Source: JBHYGK01 sp051859045 (GTDB lineage Bacteria > Pseudomonadota > Gammaproteobacteria > Xanthomonadales > Xanthomonadaceae). From it: 40,921 nt of DNA. The notes below the pieces were generated by a model that saw nothing but the letters and a program-made list of their open reading frames with translations, had not been told where the DNA came from and ran no database searches. Shown piece by piece: positions 8,055 to 15,692 of this stretch. The position numbers were made by a program, and so were the translations under genes. The first letter of the stretch is position 1; every line of letters starts with the position of its first letter. The DNA lies in assembly GCA_051859045.1 (NCBI GenBank), contig JBHYGK010000021.1, positions 1-40,921 on the forward strand, written 5' to 3'.

Positions 8055-9139
8055 GCGCGCAGCCTCCCCCAAGCGGCGCGGCGCCCGCGCACAGCGGTGC
8101 GCCGCACGGCGCGCAGCGCGTCGCCCCGCGCGTGGCGCTGGTGGCCGTGGCGCTGGCGCTGGCCTCGGCGCTGTTCTTCACCTCCACCTACGTGCTCAAC
8201 CGCGCCGCCGTGGACGCCGGCGGCCACTGGGCCTGGATGGCCGCGCTGCGCTACCTGATCACCCTGCCGCTGCTGGTGCCGCTGCTGCTGCCGGGCGCGC
8301 GCTGGCGCCCGGTGCTGGCGGCGATCGCGCGCGCGCCGGGGCCATGGCTGCTGTGGAGCGGCGTGGGCTTCGGGCTGTTCTACGCGCTGCTGAGCTGGGG
8401 CGCCTCGGCCGGGCCGAGCTGGCTGGTGGCCGGCGCGTTCCAGTTCACCGTGGTGGCGGGGATGCTGTGCGCGCCCTTCCTCTACGGCGATTCGCGCGCG
8501 CGCGTGCCCAAGCGCGCGCTGGCCATCGGCGGCGTGATCGTGCTGGGCGTGCTGCTGATGCAGCTGGGCCACGCCGGCGGCTGGCCGTCGTGGCAGGCCT
8601 GGCTGGCGGTGCTGGCCGTGCTGGGCGCGGCGGTGGCGTATCCGCTGGGCAACCGCGCGCTGCTGCTGCACCTCGAGCGCGAGGCCGTGCGCGACGCCGC
8701 CGCGGGCCGCGACGTGATCACGCTCGACGCCACCCAGCGCGTGTTCGGCCTGACCCTGGCCAGCCAGCCGGTGTGGATCGCGCTGGCGGTGTTCGGCTAC
8801 AGCGAGGTGGGCGCGCCGTCCGGCGCCACCGTCGCGCTGGCCGCGGGCGTGGCGCTGGGCGCGGGCATCATCGCCACGGTGCTGTTCTTCCGCGCCACCG
8901 GCATGGTCCGCCACGACCCCGTGGCGCTGGGCGCGGCCGAGGCCATGCAGGCCGCCGAGATCGTGTTCGCCGCGCTGATCGGCGCGTGGTGGCTGGGCGA
9001 GGCCTTGCCCGGCGGGCTCGCGCTGGTGGGCATGCTGGTGGTGGGCGTGGGCATCGCGGGCATCAGCCTGCTGGCCGCGCGCCCCGCGGCGCGCGACGAC
9101 CGCCGCGCCAAGGCGCTGCGGAGCACGCGCGGGGCCTAG
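8051..9139 (+). CDS. EmrE/DMT-like multidrug resistance efflux transporter family protein
   Basis: An integral membrane protein of 362 residues with about ten hydrophobic helices, for example VALVAVALALASALFFTSTY, LLWSGVGFGLFYALLSWGAS, ALAIGGVIVLGVLLMQLG and LALVGMLVVGVGIAGISLLA. Two-repeat DMT-type architecture and the motif LFFTSTYVLNRA fit the larger EmrE-like efflux family. The first 30 residues are polar and Pro/Ala-rich. The start ATG overlaps the bioC stop, so it is co-translated with the biotin genes. Whether it exports a biotin intermediate or an unrelated compound cannot be told. Substrate unknown. Confidence 0.82.
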   Translation: MSAQPPPSGAAPAHSGAPHGAQRVAPRVALVAVALALASALFFTSTYVLNRAAVDAGGHWAWMAALRYLITLPLLVPLLLPGARWRPVLAAIARAPGPWLLWSGVGFGLFYALLSWGASAGPSWLVAGAFQFTVVAGMLCAPFLYGDSRARVPKRALAIGGVIVLGVLLMQLGHAGGWPSWQAWLAVLAVLGAAVAYPLGNRALLLHLEREAVRDAAAGRDVITLDATQRVFGLTLASQPVWIALAVFGYSEVGAPSGATVALAAGVALGAGIIATVLFFRATGMVRHDPVALGAAEAMQAAEIVFAALIGAWWLGEALPGGLALVGMLVVGVGIAGISLLAARPAARDDRRAKALRSTRGA

Positions 9140-9152
9140 TTCCGCGCAGGGG

Positions 9153-9169
9153 TGCGGCGCTGTGCCGCA
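9153..9169 (+). terminator. Possible terminator of the bioFHC-transporter cluster
   Basis: TGCGGC-GCTGT-GCCGCA forms a 6-base stem with a 5-base loop, 13 bases after the transporter stop. There is no T-tract, so it may be a weak or Rho-assisted terminator. Confidence 0.35.
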
Positions 9170-9229
9170 GCCGGATCCGACCGTGCCCCGACTAAGGTGC
9201 GCGGCCCTGCGATCCCACCCGGAAGCCCC

Positions 9230-11269
9230 ATGCGCCTGTCCCCGCTCGCCCTCGGCCTGCTCGCCGCCCTCGTCCCGCTCGCGTCGAGCGCCGCCACCTC
9301 CGCCACCGACCTCGACCGCGTGGTGGTGCAGGGCGAGCGTCCCGACAACACGCGCCCCGACATCGACGCCGCGCGCGCGCGCCTTGACGAGCGCGCCGGC
9401 GGCACCGGCCTGGTGGACGGCGAGTCCTACCGCCAGGGCCGCGTGGGCAGCGTCAGCGACGCGCTGCGCTTCGCCACCGGCGTGTTCATCCAGCCGCGCT
9501 TCGGCGCCGACGAGGCCCGCCTGAGCATCCGCGGCAGCGGCCTGCAGCGCACCTTCCACGGCCGCGGCCTGCAGGTGCTGCAGGACGGCAGCCCGATCAA
9601 CCTGGCCGACGGCGGCTTCGACTTCCAGGCGCTCGAGCCCCTGGCCGCGCGCTACATCGAGGTGTATCGCGGCGCCAACGCGCTGGAGTACGGCGCGGCC
9701 TCGCTGGGCGGCGCGATCAACTTCGTCTCGGCCACCGGCGCCGACCTCCCGGGCGTGCGCGGCCGCGTGGAGGCCGGCAGCTTCGGCTCCACCCGCGCGC
9801 AGGGCTCGTACGGCTGGGACGGCGGCGACGCCGACGCCTTCGTGAGCCTGACCTCGGCCATCCAGGACGGCTACCGCGAGCACGCGCGCCAGGAGACCTA
9901 CCGCCTGTTCGCCAACGCCGGCCGGGCGCTGGGCGACGGCCTCGACGGCCGCGTCTACCTGACCCACGTCGACACCCGCTCGGAGCTGCCGGGCAACCTC
10001 ACCCGCGCCCAGTTCAACGCCGACCCGTCGCAGGCCGCGCCGGGCAACCGCGCGCTCGACCAGCGCCGCGACTTCACACTGACCCGCCTCGCCGGCCAGC
10101 TGGCCTGGAGCGACGTGGGCGGCGGCGCGCTGACCCTCGGCGGCTTCGTGGCCGACAAGCACCTCGACCACCCGATCTTCCAGGTGCTGGTGCAGGACAA
10201 CCTCGACGCCGGCCTCGACCTGCGCTGGCACCTCGAGGGCCAGCTGGGCGGCATGGACGCCGTCACCACCGTGGGCGCGGGCTACGTGCGCGGCACCACC
10301 GACGACATCCGCTTCGTCAACCGCGGCCTGGCCAGCCCGAAGAATCCGCGCGGCGCGCAGACCAACGCCTTCGACCAGCTGGCCACCAACGCCAGCGTGT
10401 TCGCCGAGCAGCAGCTGTGGGTCAGCGAGCGCGTGGCCCTGGTGGCCGGCGTGCAGGCCATGCGCGCCGAGCGCGAGGCCGACGACCGCTTCATCACCGC
10501 CTTCGACGAGTCCTACGCGCTGTCGGATACCGGCGTGAGCCCGAAGCTGGGCCTGCGCTTCAAGGTGGCCGAGGGCGTGGAGCTGTTCGGCAACGTGTCC
10601 GACGCCTACGAGCCGCCGAGCTTCGGCGAACTGGCCGGCGGCCCCACCGTCACGCTGGTGGACGCGCAGGAGGCGCGCACGCTGGAGCTGGGCCTGCGCG
10701 CCCGCCGCGGCGACGCCTGGGTGGACGCCGTGGCCTACCGCGCCGCCATCGACAACGAGCTGCTGGCCCTGACCGACGGCGCCGGCAACCCGCTGGGCAC
10801 CCGCAACGCCGACGACACCCTGCACCAGGGCCTGGAGCTGGGCGCGGGCTGGGGCAACGAGGACTGGGCGCTGCAGGCGCACGGCCTGGTGAACGACTTC
10901 CGCTTCGACCGCGACGCGGTGTTCGGCGACAACGACCTGGCCGGTGTGCCGCGCCAGCAGTGGCGCGCCGAGGCCGGCCGCCGGCTGTTCGGCGCCACGT
11001 GGGTGCGCGTGCAGGGCGAGCACGTGCCCGACGGCGCGTGGGTGGACCACCGCAACACCGTCCGCGCGCCGGGCTACAGCACCTGGGGCCTGAAGTTCGA
11101 TGGCGCGCTGGGCGAGGGCCTGCGCTGGTTCGTCGAGGGCCGCAACCTGGGCGACCGCGCCTGGGTGGCCAGCACCGGCGTGGTGGCCGACGCGCGCGGC
11201 CTGGACGGCGCGTACTACCTGCCGGGCGACGGCCGCTCGGTGTTCGTCGGCCTCGAGTGGCGGCCGTGA
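9230..11269 (+). CDS. TonB-dependent outer-membrane receptor
   Basis: Beta-barrel transporter of 679 residues that imports a ligand using the TonB-ExbB-ExbD system. A signal peptide (MRLSPLALGLLAALVPLASS) precedes a TonB-box-like region (DLDRVVVQGERPD). The plug follows, with LSIRGSGLQRTFHGRGLQVL, DGSPINLADGGF and IEVYRGANALEYGAASLGGAINF. The rest is barrel, with repeated aromatic strand ends and a final strand FVGLEWRP. Length fits siderophore or FecA-like receptors, though the ligand is not readable. A PepSY membrane protein follows after 38 bases, a pairing often seen for ferric-siderophore uptake and reduction. A TAAGGT hexamer at 9193-9198 may be its -10. No Fur box was recognised. Confidence 0.93.
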   Translation: MRLSPLALGLLAALVPLASSAATSATDLDRVVVQGERPDNTRPDIDAARARLDERAGGTGLVDGESYRQGRVGSVSDALRFATGVFIQPRFGADEARLSIRGSGLQRTFHGRGLQVLQDGSPINLADGGFDFQALEPLAARYIEVYRGANALEYGAASLGGAINFVSATGADLPGVRGRVEAGSFGSTRAQGSYGWDGGDADAFVSLTSAIQDGYREHARQETYRLFANAGRALGDGLDGRVYLTHVDTRSELPGNLTRAQFNADPSQAAPGNRALDQRRDFTLTRLAGQLAWSDVGGGALTLGGFVADKHLDHPIFQVLVQDNLDAGLDLRWHLEGQLGGMDAVTTVGAGYVRGTTDDIRFVNRGLASPKNPRGAQTNAFDQLATNASVFAEQQLWVSERVALVAGVQAMRAEREADDRFITAFDESYALSDTGVSPKLGLRFKVAEGVELFGNVSDAYEPPSFGELAGGPTVTLVDAQEARTLELGLRARRGDAWVDAVAYRAAIDNELLALTDGAGNPLGTRNADDTLHQGLELGAGWGNEDWALQAHGLVNDFRFDRDAVFGDNDLAGVPRQQWRAEAGRRLFGATWVRVQGEHVPDGAWVDHRNTVRAPGYSTWGLKFDGALGEGLRWFVEGRNLGDRAWVASTGVVADARGLDGAYYLPGDGRSVFVGLEWRP

Positions 11270-11307
11270 CCGCGGGCGCATCCTCGCCGCAGACGGAGGC
11301 CGGGCGC

Positions 11308-12672
11308 ATGCCCGGCCTCCGCGCATCCGGCGCAGGCGCGCCGGCCCCGGCGTCCTCGCAGTTCCGGCGCTTCTGGCGCTGGCACCTGCTGGCCGCGCTG
11401 CTGGTGGTGCCCTTCATCCTCTGGCAGTCCACCACCGGCGTGATCTACCTGTGGAGCGAGGCCTGGGTGGACTGGCGGCATCCCGAGCTGCGCTTCGTGC
11501 AGCCCGCCGCGCAGGCGGTGCCGCTGGACGTGCAGGTGGACGCCGCGCGCGCGGCCTTCCCTGGCCGCCGCGTCACCCAGGTGCTGCGCCCGCTCGACCC
11601 CGCGCGCGCCACCCAGGTGGTGCTGCCGAACGCCCGCGGCCTGGCCGAGGTGGCGTTCGTGGATCCCGGCACCGGCCGCCTGCTGGGCACGCTGGACGCG
11701 CTGGCCTGGCCGGCCGGCTGGAGCCGGAAACTCCACGGCGGCTGGCCGCTGGGCAACGCGGGCAGCTGGCTGCTGGAGCTGGGCGCCGCGTGGACCATCG
11801 TGATGGTGCTGACCGGCCTGTACCTCTGGTGGCCGCGCGACGGCCGCGGCTGGCGCGCGCTGCTGCCGCGCCTCGACCGCCCCGGCCTGGCGCGCTGGCG
11901 CGAGCTGCACTCGGTGGCCGCGGCCTGGGTGTCGCTGCTGCTGGTGGGCTTCCTGTTCACCGCGATGCCGTGGACGCACGCCTGGGGCGGCCTGCTGTCG
12001 GCCGCGCAGCACGCGCTGGGCCAGGCCGCGCCGCCGTCGCTGCACTTCTCGCCGGCGTTCGCGCGCCCGGCCGGCGAGGGCGCGCCCTCGCTGCAGGCGC
12101 TGATGGACATCGCCCGCGGCCGCGGCCTGGACGGCGACCTGATGCTGATGTTCGTCGACGGCCCGCCCGGCATGGCGCTGACCGTGCGCGAGATCGGCGG
12201 CCGCACCCGCGACCAGCGCGGCGTGCGCCTGGGCCGCGCCGACGGCGCCGTGCTCGACGAGGCCGGCTGGGACGACATGCCCGCCATGGCCCGCGCCGTC
12301 GCCACCGGCGTGGAGCTGCACGAGGCCCGCATCTTCGGCCGCGGCGGCCCGTGGGTGAACACCGCCTTCGCCGCGGTGCTGGTGTGGCTCGCGATCAGCG
12401 GCACGGTGCACTGGTGGCTGCGGCGGCCGCGGCGGGTGGGGTCTGTCCGAGCTACGGCTGGTGAAGGCACGGCCGACGTCTCGGTGTCAGCGTCGTTGAC
12501 TCGCCGTCTCGGAGTCCCTGCTTCCGACTTGGCTCCATGGCCGCATGCCCTTCGTGTCGCTGTATTGGCGACATGCGTATTGCTGCCCCTATTTGGCGCC
12601 AGCGTTCTTCTTCTTTGGGCTGCGGATCAAGCTCACGGAAGGCTCTCGAAGCTCGTCGGTAGAGCATCGTGA
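11308..12672 (+). CDS. PepSY-associated membrane protein (putative siderophore-iron reductase type), 3' end of foreign composition
   Basis: Inner-membrane PepSY_TM protein of 454 residues. Helices are visible at about 26-48 (WHLLAALLVVPFILWQSTTG), 152-174 (LELGAAWTIVMVLTGLYLWW), 195-218 (VSLLLVGFLFTAMPWTHAWG) and 350-372 (AAVLVWLAISGTVHWWL). A last one lies near the C-terminus (LATCVLLPLFGASVLLLW). Relatives paired with TonB receptors reduce or process imported ferric siderophores. From about residue 379 (12442) the codon usage changes abruptly to AT-richer, yet the frame stays open and the tail still looks like the family: RRLGVP and PLFGAS precede the final helix. The native 3' end therefore seems to have been replaced by incoming DNA. 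Confidence 0.85.
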   Translation: MPGLRASGAGAPAPASSQFRRFWRWHLLAALLVVPFILWQSTTGVIYLWSEAWVDWRHPELRFVQPAAQAVPLDVQVDAARAAFPGRRVTQVLRPLDPARATQVVLPNARGLAEVAFVDPGTGRLLGTLDALAWPAGWSRKLHGGWPLGNAGSWLLELGAAWTIVMVLTGLYLWWPRDGRGWRALLPRLDRPGLARWRELHSVAAAWVSLLLVGFLFTAMPWTHAWGGLLSAAQHALGQAAPPSLHFSPAFARPAGEGAPSLQALMDIARGRGLDGDLMLMFVDGPPGMALTVREIGGRTRDQRGVRLGRADGAVLDEAGWDDMPAMARAVATGVELHEARIFGRGGPWVNTAFAAVLVWLAISGTVHWWLRRPRRVGSVRATAGEGTADVSVSASLTRRLGVPASDLAPWPHALRVAVLATCVLLPLFGASVLLLWAADQAHGRLSKLVGRAS

Positions 12673-12821
12673 AATGTATTGTGAGATAGCCAGCTAACAG
12701 CGCAGTTGCCTGGCGCTGGTCGGATGATGGGGGCCGAGGGGCGAGCTTTGAATTCGGAGCGCGCGGGCGCTATGGTTGATTGACCTCGGTGCTTCTTGGT
12801 CTCAAGGCCCTCAGAAGAGCT

Positions 12822-13049
12822 ATGGAAATCTATAAGAACTTGGATGGCGACTCTGGAGTTGAGGCTTTTGAGATCAGGCCGGGCGAAGTGGTTGTGCGCT
12901 TTTTCGGTGGCGCCACGTATCTCTACACCGAGGCGTCTTGCGGTGCTCATAACGTCCAAGAGATGCAGAGGCTTGCCCGCATCGGTGACGGACTAAATGC
13001 CTATATAAAAAGAAAGGTCGGAAAGGGGTACGCAGCGAAGCTCAGCTGA
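12822..13049 (+). CDS. Small hypothetical protein, KTSC-like pattern
   Basis: A 75-residue soluble protein starting MEIYKNLDGDSGVEAFEI. It then has VVVRFFGGATYLYT, a typical small beta-sheet segment, and a helical end MQRLARIGDGLNAYIKRKV ending KGYAAKLS. The order 'strand, GG, YxY, then LA..G.GLN.YI' resembles small KTSC-type proteins but the KTSC signature itself is absent. An in-frame TTG at 12780 would add 14 residues; the ATG at 12822 is preferred, with only a weak purine stretch (CAGAAGAG) upstream. It lies 63 bases before the OLD-type gene in the same AT-richer islet and may be its partner or just a passenger. Function unknown. Confidence 0.6.
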   Translation: MEIYKNLDGDSGVEAFEIRPGEVVVRFFGGATYLYTEASCGAHNVQEMQRLARIGDGLNAYIKRKVGKGYAAKLS

Positions 13050-13112
13050 GTGCCGCTGCTGTCGGTTGTTTAGCGCGTTCTACTTCGGCCAAATGGATTT
13101 TGGGAGAGGCGC

Positions 13113-15080
13113 ATGCAGCTACAAATGGCAAGGATCAAAAACTTCCGATCGCTTCGAGACTTTCAGATCAGTTTTGAGCCGAATACTGCATTGATCGGCG
13201 GCAATGGGGCTGGAAAGTCAACTGTTTTGCGCGCGCTGGACAAATTCTACTCCACCACGAAGCACCTCGACGCAGATGACTACTACGGCCGAGATCCGGC
13301 GCTGACGATCGAGATTGAGCTCACGTTTGGCAACTTGAATCAGCAGGAGCTTGAGGATTTTGAGTCGAGGGTTCGTGATGGCCGCCTCACGGTGACGCGA
13401 ATCTTCGATGGCACATCCTCGTCTGGGCGATATTTTGGCGTGACACTCCAGCACGCAGGGTTCTCAAGCATCAGAGGCATTGGCCCGCTGCGGGAAAAGA
13501 AATCCGCCTACGACTCTTTGAGGGCTAGCTCAGAGTCTTACGCTTCACTGCCTAGTGTCCGGGGCGGTGGTGACATTGAAGCCTGCCTGCAGCAATGGGA
13601 GCGGAATAATCCGCAGGAGTTAGTCCTTCTAAGGGACGATGGACAGTTCTTTGGATTTCAAAATGCCGGCCGTGGGGCGCTTCAGAGATATACTTCTTTC
13701 GTTTTTGTCCCTGCGGTTCGCGAGGCCTCGTTGGATGCTACTGACACCAAAAGCAGCGCGATTGGTCGGCTTCTTGAGTTGGTAGTAAAAAGCGCAATTC
13801 TGCAAAGACAGGATGTTCTTTCCTTTCAGCGAGATGTTACGGAGCGATATCAGCAACTAGTCGCTCCCGAGAACATGCCTGAGCTTGGAGCTCTGGCTCA
13901 GCGACTGACAAACGACCTTCGAAGCATCTATAGGGACTCGGCGGTTGACCTTGCCTGGCGTAGCGCTCAGGCCATTGACGTGCCGCTCCCGGCCGCTGAT
14001 GTCTCGTTGAGTGATGACGGGTACGGCGGGCCAGTCGATCGGCAAGGCCACGGTCTCCAGCGAGCATTCGTCTTCACTCTCCTTCAGCATCTTGCGCGGA
14101 CCAGCACATCGAATGCCGTGGCCCCAATCCAGGGTGAAGGCGAAGTGCCGCAGCCTGGTCAGGAGGTGTCTAGTTTAGTTGCGCCGTCATTGATTATTGC
14201 AATTGAGGAGCCAGAGCTATATCAGCATCCGACAAAGCAGCGGCATCTTTCAAACGTTCTCAGGGCCCTGAGTGAGGGGGCCTTGCCTGGATCTTCTGGG
14301 CCTACGCAAATCATCTACGGCTCCCACTCCCCGAACTTCGTTTCATTGGGAAAAGCTCACGAAGTTAGGTTGTTGCGGCGAGTTCCTTCAGGTCAGGGCT
14401 CTTTGAAGGAAGCTCAGGTGTCATCGTTAGATCTGGAACAGGTTGCCGCCATGCTGGAGCAATCGCATGGCAAGCCTCGCGGGACATATACTGGTGCCGC
14501 ACTCATGCCTAGGCTGCATATCCTAGACTCTGAGATATCCGAGGGATTCTTCGCAAACGGTGTCGTTCTTGTTGAAGGGCCTAGCGATAGAGCTGCGCTC
14601 TACGCTGTGGCCCAAGTTCTTGGACTGAACTTTCAATCGGAAGGGATCGCGGTCGTTCCGGTTGTGGGCAAAAACAATTTAGATCGACCGTATGCGGTGT
14701 TCGCTTCTCTTTGTGTTCCTGTTTTTGTGATTTGGGACTTGGACGGCGACCTAGAGAGTCCGGCTAATCAAGCTCTTTTTCGGTTGGTTGGCCCACGGTT
14801 TGACCCGGGTCAGAGTGATGGCTCGACAGAAGTAAGCGACCGCTTTGCGTGCTTCGAGGTTGATTTGGAGAGCACGTTGGCAGGAGATATTGGTCCCGAT
14901 CTGTATCGGGCTTCCTTGCAGAAGGCTTGTGTGCCATATGGGCTAGTGCCAGACAAGCAAACAAATAAGATTCCAGACGTGATGTGTGACGCGCTTTCAA
15001 TCGCCGCGGAGTCAGGCGGAAGGGCCGGAACGTTGGAGCGTGTAATCCGGTCAATCTGGGCTCTAATGGCCTCGAAATAG
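13113..15080 (+). CDS. OLD-family ATP-dependent endonuclease (ABC-type ATPase plus TOPRIM)
   Basis: A 655-residue protein of the 'overcoming lysogenization defect' type: an SMC/ABC-like ATPase fused to a TOPRIM nuclease. Seen: Walker A GGNGAGKST (29-37); a signature-like stretch GHGLQRAFVFTLLQHL near 313-328; Walker B IIAIEEPELY (Glu365/Glu366); and the H-loop SHSPNF (404-409). In the C-terminal part TOPRIM follows, with VVLVEGPSD (Glu488) and DLDGD (542-546). A strong GGGAGAGG lies 5 bases before the ATG. No UvrD-like helicase is adjacent, so this is not a Gabija (GajAB) locus; it fits stand-alone class 1 OLD nucleases such as that of phage P2. An anti-phage role is inferred. Codon use differs strongly from the neighbours, a sign of transfer. 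Confidence 0.88.
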   Translation: MQLQMARIKNFRSLRDFQISFEPNTALIGGNGAGKSTVLRALDKFYSTTKHLDADDYYGRDPALTIEIELTFGNLNQQELEDFESRVRDGRLTVTRIFDGTSSSGRYFGVTLQHAGFSSIRGIGPLREKKSAYDSLRASSESYASLPSVRGGGDIEACLQQWERNNPQELVLLRDDGQFFGFQNAGRGALQRYTSFVFVPAVREASLDATDTKSSAIGRLLELVVKSAILQRQDVLSFQRDVTERYQQLVAPENMPELGALAQRLTNDLRSIYRDSAVDLAWRSAQAIDVPLPAADVSLSDDGYGGPVDRQGHGLQRAFVFTLLQHLARTSTSNAVAPIQGEGEVPQPGQEVSSLVAPSLIIAIEEPELYQHPTKQRHLSNVLRALSEGALPGSSGPTQIIYGSHSPNFVSLGKAHEVRLLRRVPSGQGSLKEAQVSSLDLEQVAAMLEQSHGKPRGTYTGAALMPRLHILDSEISEGFFANGVVLVEGPSDRAALYAVAQVLGLNFQSEGIAVVPVVGKNNLDRPYAVFASLCVPVFVIWDLDGDLESPANQALFRLVGPRFDPGQSDGSTEVSDRFACFEVDLESTLAGDIGPDLYRASLQKACVPYGLVPDKQTNKIPDVMCDALSIAAESGGRAGTLERVIRSIWALMASK

Positions 15081-15143
15081 CAAGCGTGTATTGGTGTGGC
15101 CGCCTCATAAGCGCGCCACACTCATCTACCCCTCTGGGGTCGA

Positions 15144-15692
15144 TCACTCCGGCCTTTCGCGCACGGGCTTCTTCTGCAGCTGCCGCTGCAGCGTGCGGCG
15201 GTCGATGCCCAGCACGCGGGCGGCGGCGCTGACGTTGCCGTCGCAGTCGGCCAGCACGCGCTGCATGTGTTCCCACTGCAGGCGGCGCAGCGGCGGGGGC
15301 TGCTCGGCCGGGGCCGGGGGCGGGGCGTCGTCGGCGCGGTCGGCGAAGGCGTGCAGCAGGTTGTCCAGCGTGAAGGGCTTGGCCAGGTAGTGCCAGGCGC
15401 CGCGGCGCATGGCCTCCACCGCGGTGGGGATGCTGGCGTAGCCGGTGGCCAGCACCAGCCGGGCGCCGGGGGCGCGCTCGAGCAGGCCGGCGATCAGGGC
15501 CAGGCCGTTGTCCTCGCCCAGCTTCAGGTCCAGCACGATGGCGTCGGGGGAGGCGCGCGCGGCGGCGTCCAGCGCGGACGCGCCGTCGGCGGCCTGCTCC
15601 ACGATCGCGCCGCGGCGCGCGAGGCTGCGCGCCAGCACGCCGCGGAAGGCGTCGTCGTCGTCCACCAGCAGCCAGCGCGCGGGCATCGTCAT
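15144..15692 (-). CDS. Response regulator, RegA/PrrA/ActR family
   Basis: A 182-residue transcriptional regulator of the RegA family. The receiver domain has the acidic pocket DDDD (11-14), phospho-acceptor Asp55 in VLDLKLGEDNG, Thr/Ala switch region ATGYAS and Lys105 in LAKPF. A Pro/Ala linker (123-134) leads to a Fis-type helix-turn-helix, NVSAAARVLGIDRRTLQRQL (153-172), which is the characteristic RegA DNA-binding end. The start ATG overlaps the kinase stop (ATGA). Family members control respiration, redox balance and related processes in response to oxygen and quinone state. The gene ends 3 bases from the right repeat of the AT-richer islet, so the islet came close to but did not break this operon. 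Confidence 0.9.
   Translation of the reverse strand: MTMPARWLLVDDDDAFRGVLARSLARRGAIVEQAADGASALDAAARASPDAIVLDLKLGEDNGLALIAGLLERAPGARLVLATGYASIPTAVEAMRRGAWHYLAKPFTLDNLLHAFADRADDAPPPAPAEQPPPLRRLQWEHMQRVLADCDGNVSAAARVLGIDRRTLQRQLQKKPVRERPE

Larger units (their letters stand above)
12437..15141. mobile_element. AT-richer genomic insert (defence-gene islet), about 2.7 kb
   Basis: Base composition and codon use drop sharply from the flanking very GC-rich DNA between about 12440 and 15130. Inside are the last 76 codons of the PepSY gene, a small orphan gene and an OLD-type ATPase gene. A 7-base direct repeat TGGGGTC sits at both composition edges (12437-12443 and 15135-15141). No integrase, transposase, terminal inverted repeat or tRNA is present. 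Entry by homologous recombination from a lower-GC relative is as likely as insertion of a discrete element. The edges are judged by eye. Confidence 0.6.

Noticed and set aside
7910..11326. 1138-codon minus-strand open frame
   Set aside because: It lies opposite the transporter and TonB receptor genes, both with strong family evidence; the translation is low-complexity His/Gln/Arg/Ala.
12822..13049. Antitoxin of a toxin-antitoxin pair with the OLD gene
   Set aside because: The 63-base gap, the lack of a DNA-binding motif and the protein's KTSC-like sheet-plus-helix pattern give no support.
12690..13090. Integron cassette (attC-like sites around the small gene)
   Set aside because: GCTAAC and small inverted repeats (CAGCGC/GCGCTG near 12700-12720) are present, but there is no matching RYYYAAC/GTTRRRY pair and no integrase.
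13113..15080. Gabija (GajA) defence system
   Set aside because: The protein has the OLD-like architecture but no UvrD-like GajB gene is adjacent; the next gene is a RegA-type regulator on the other strand.
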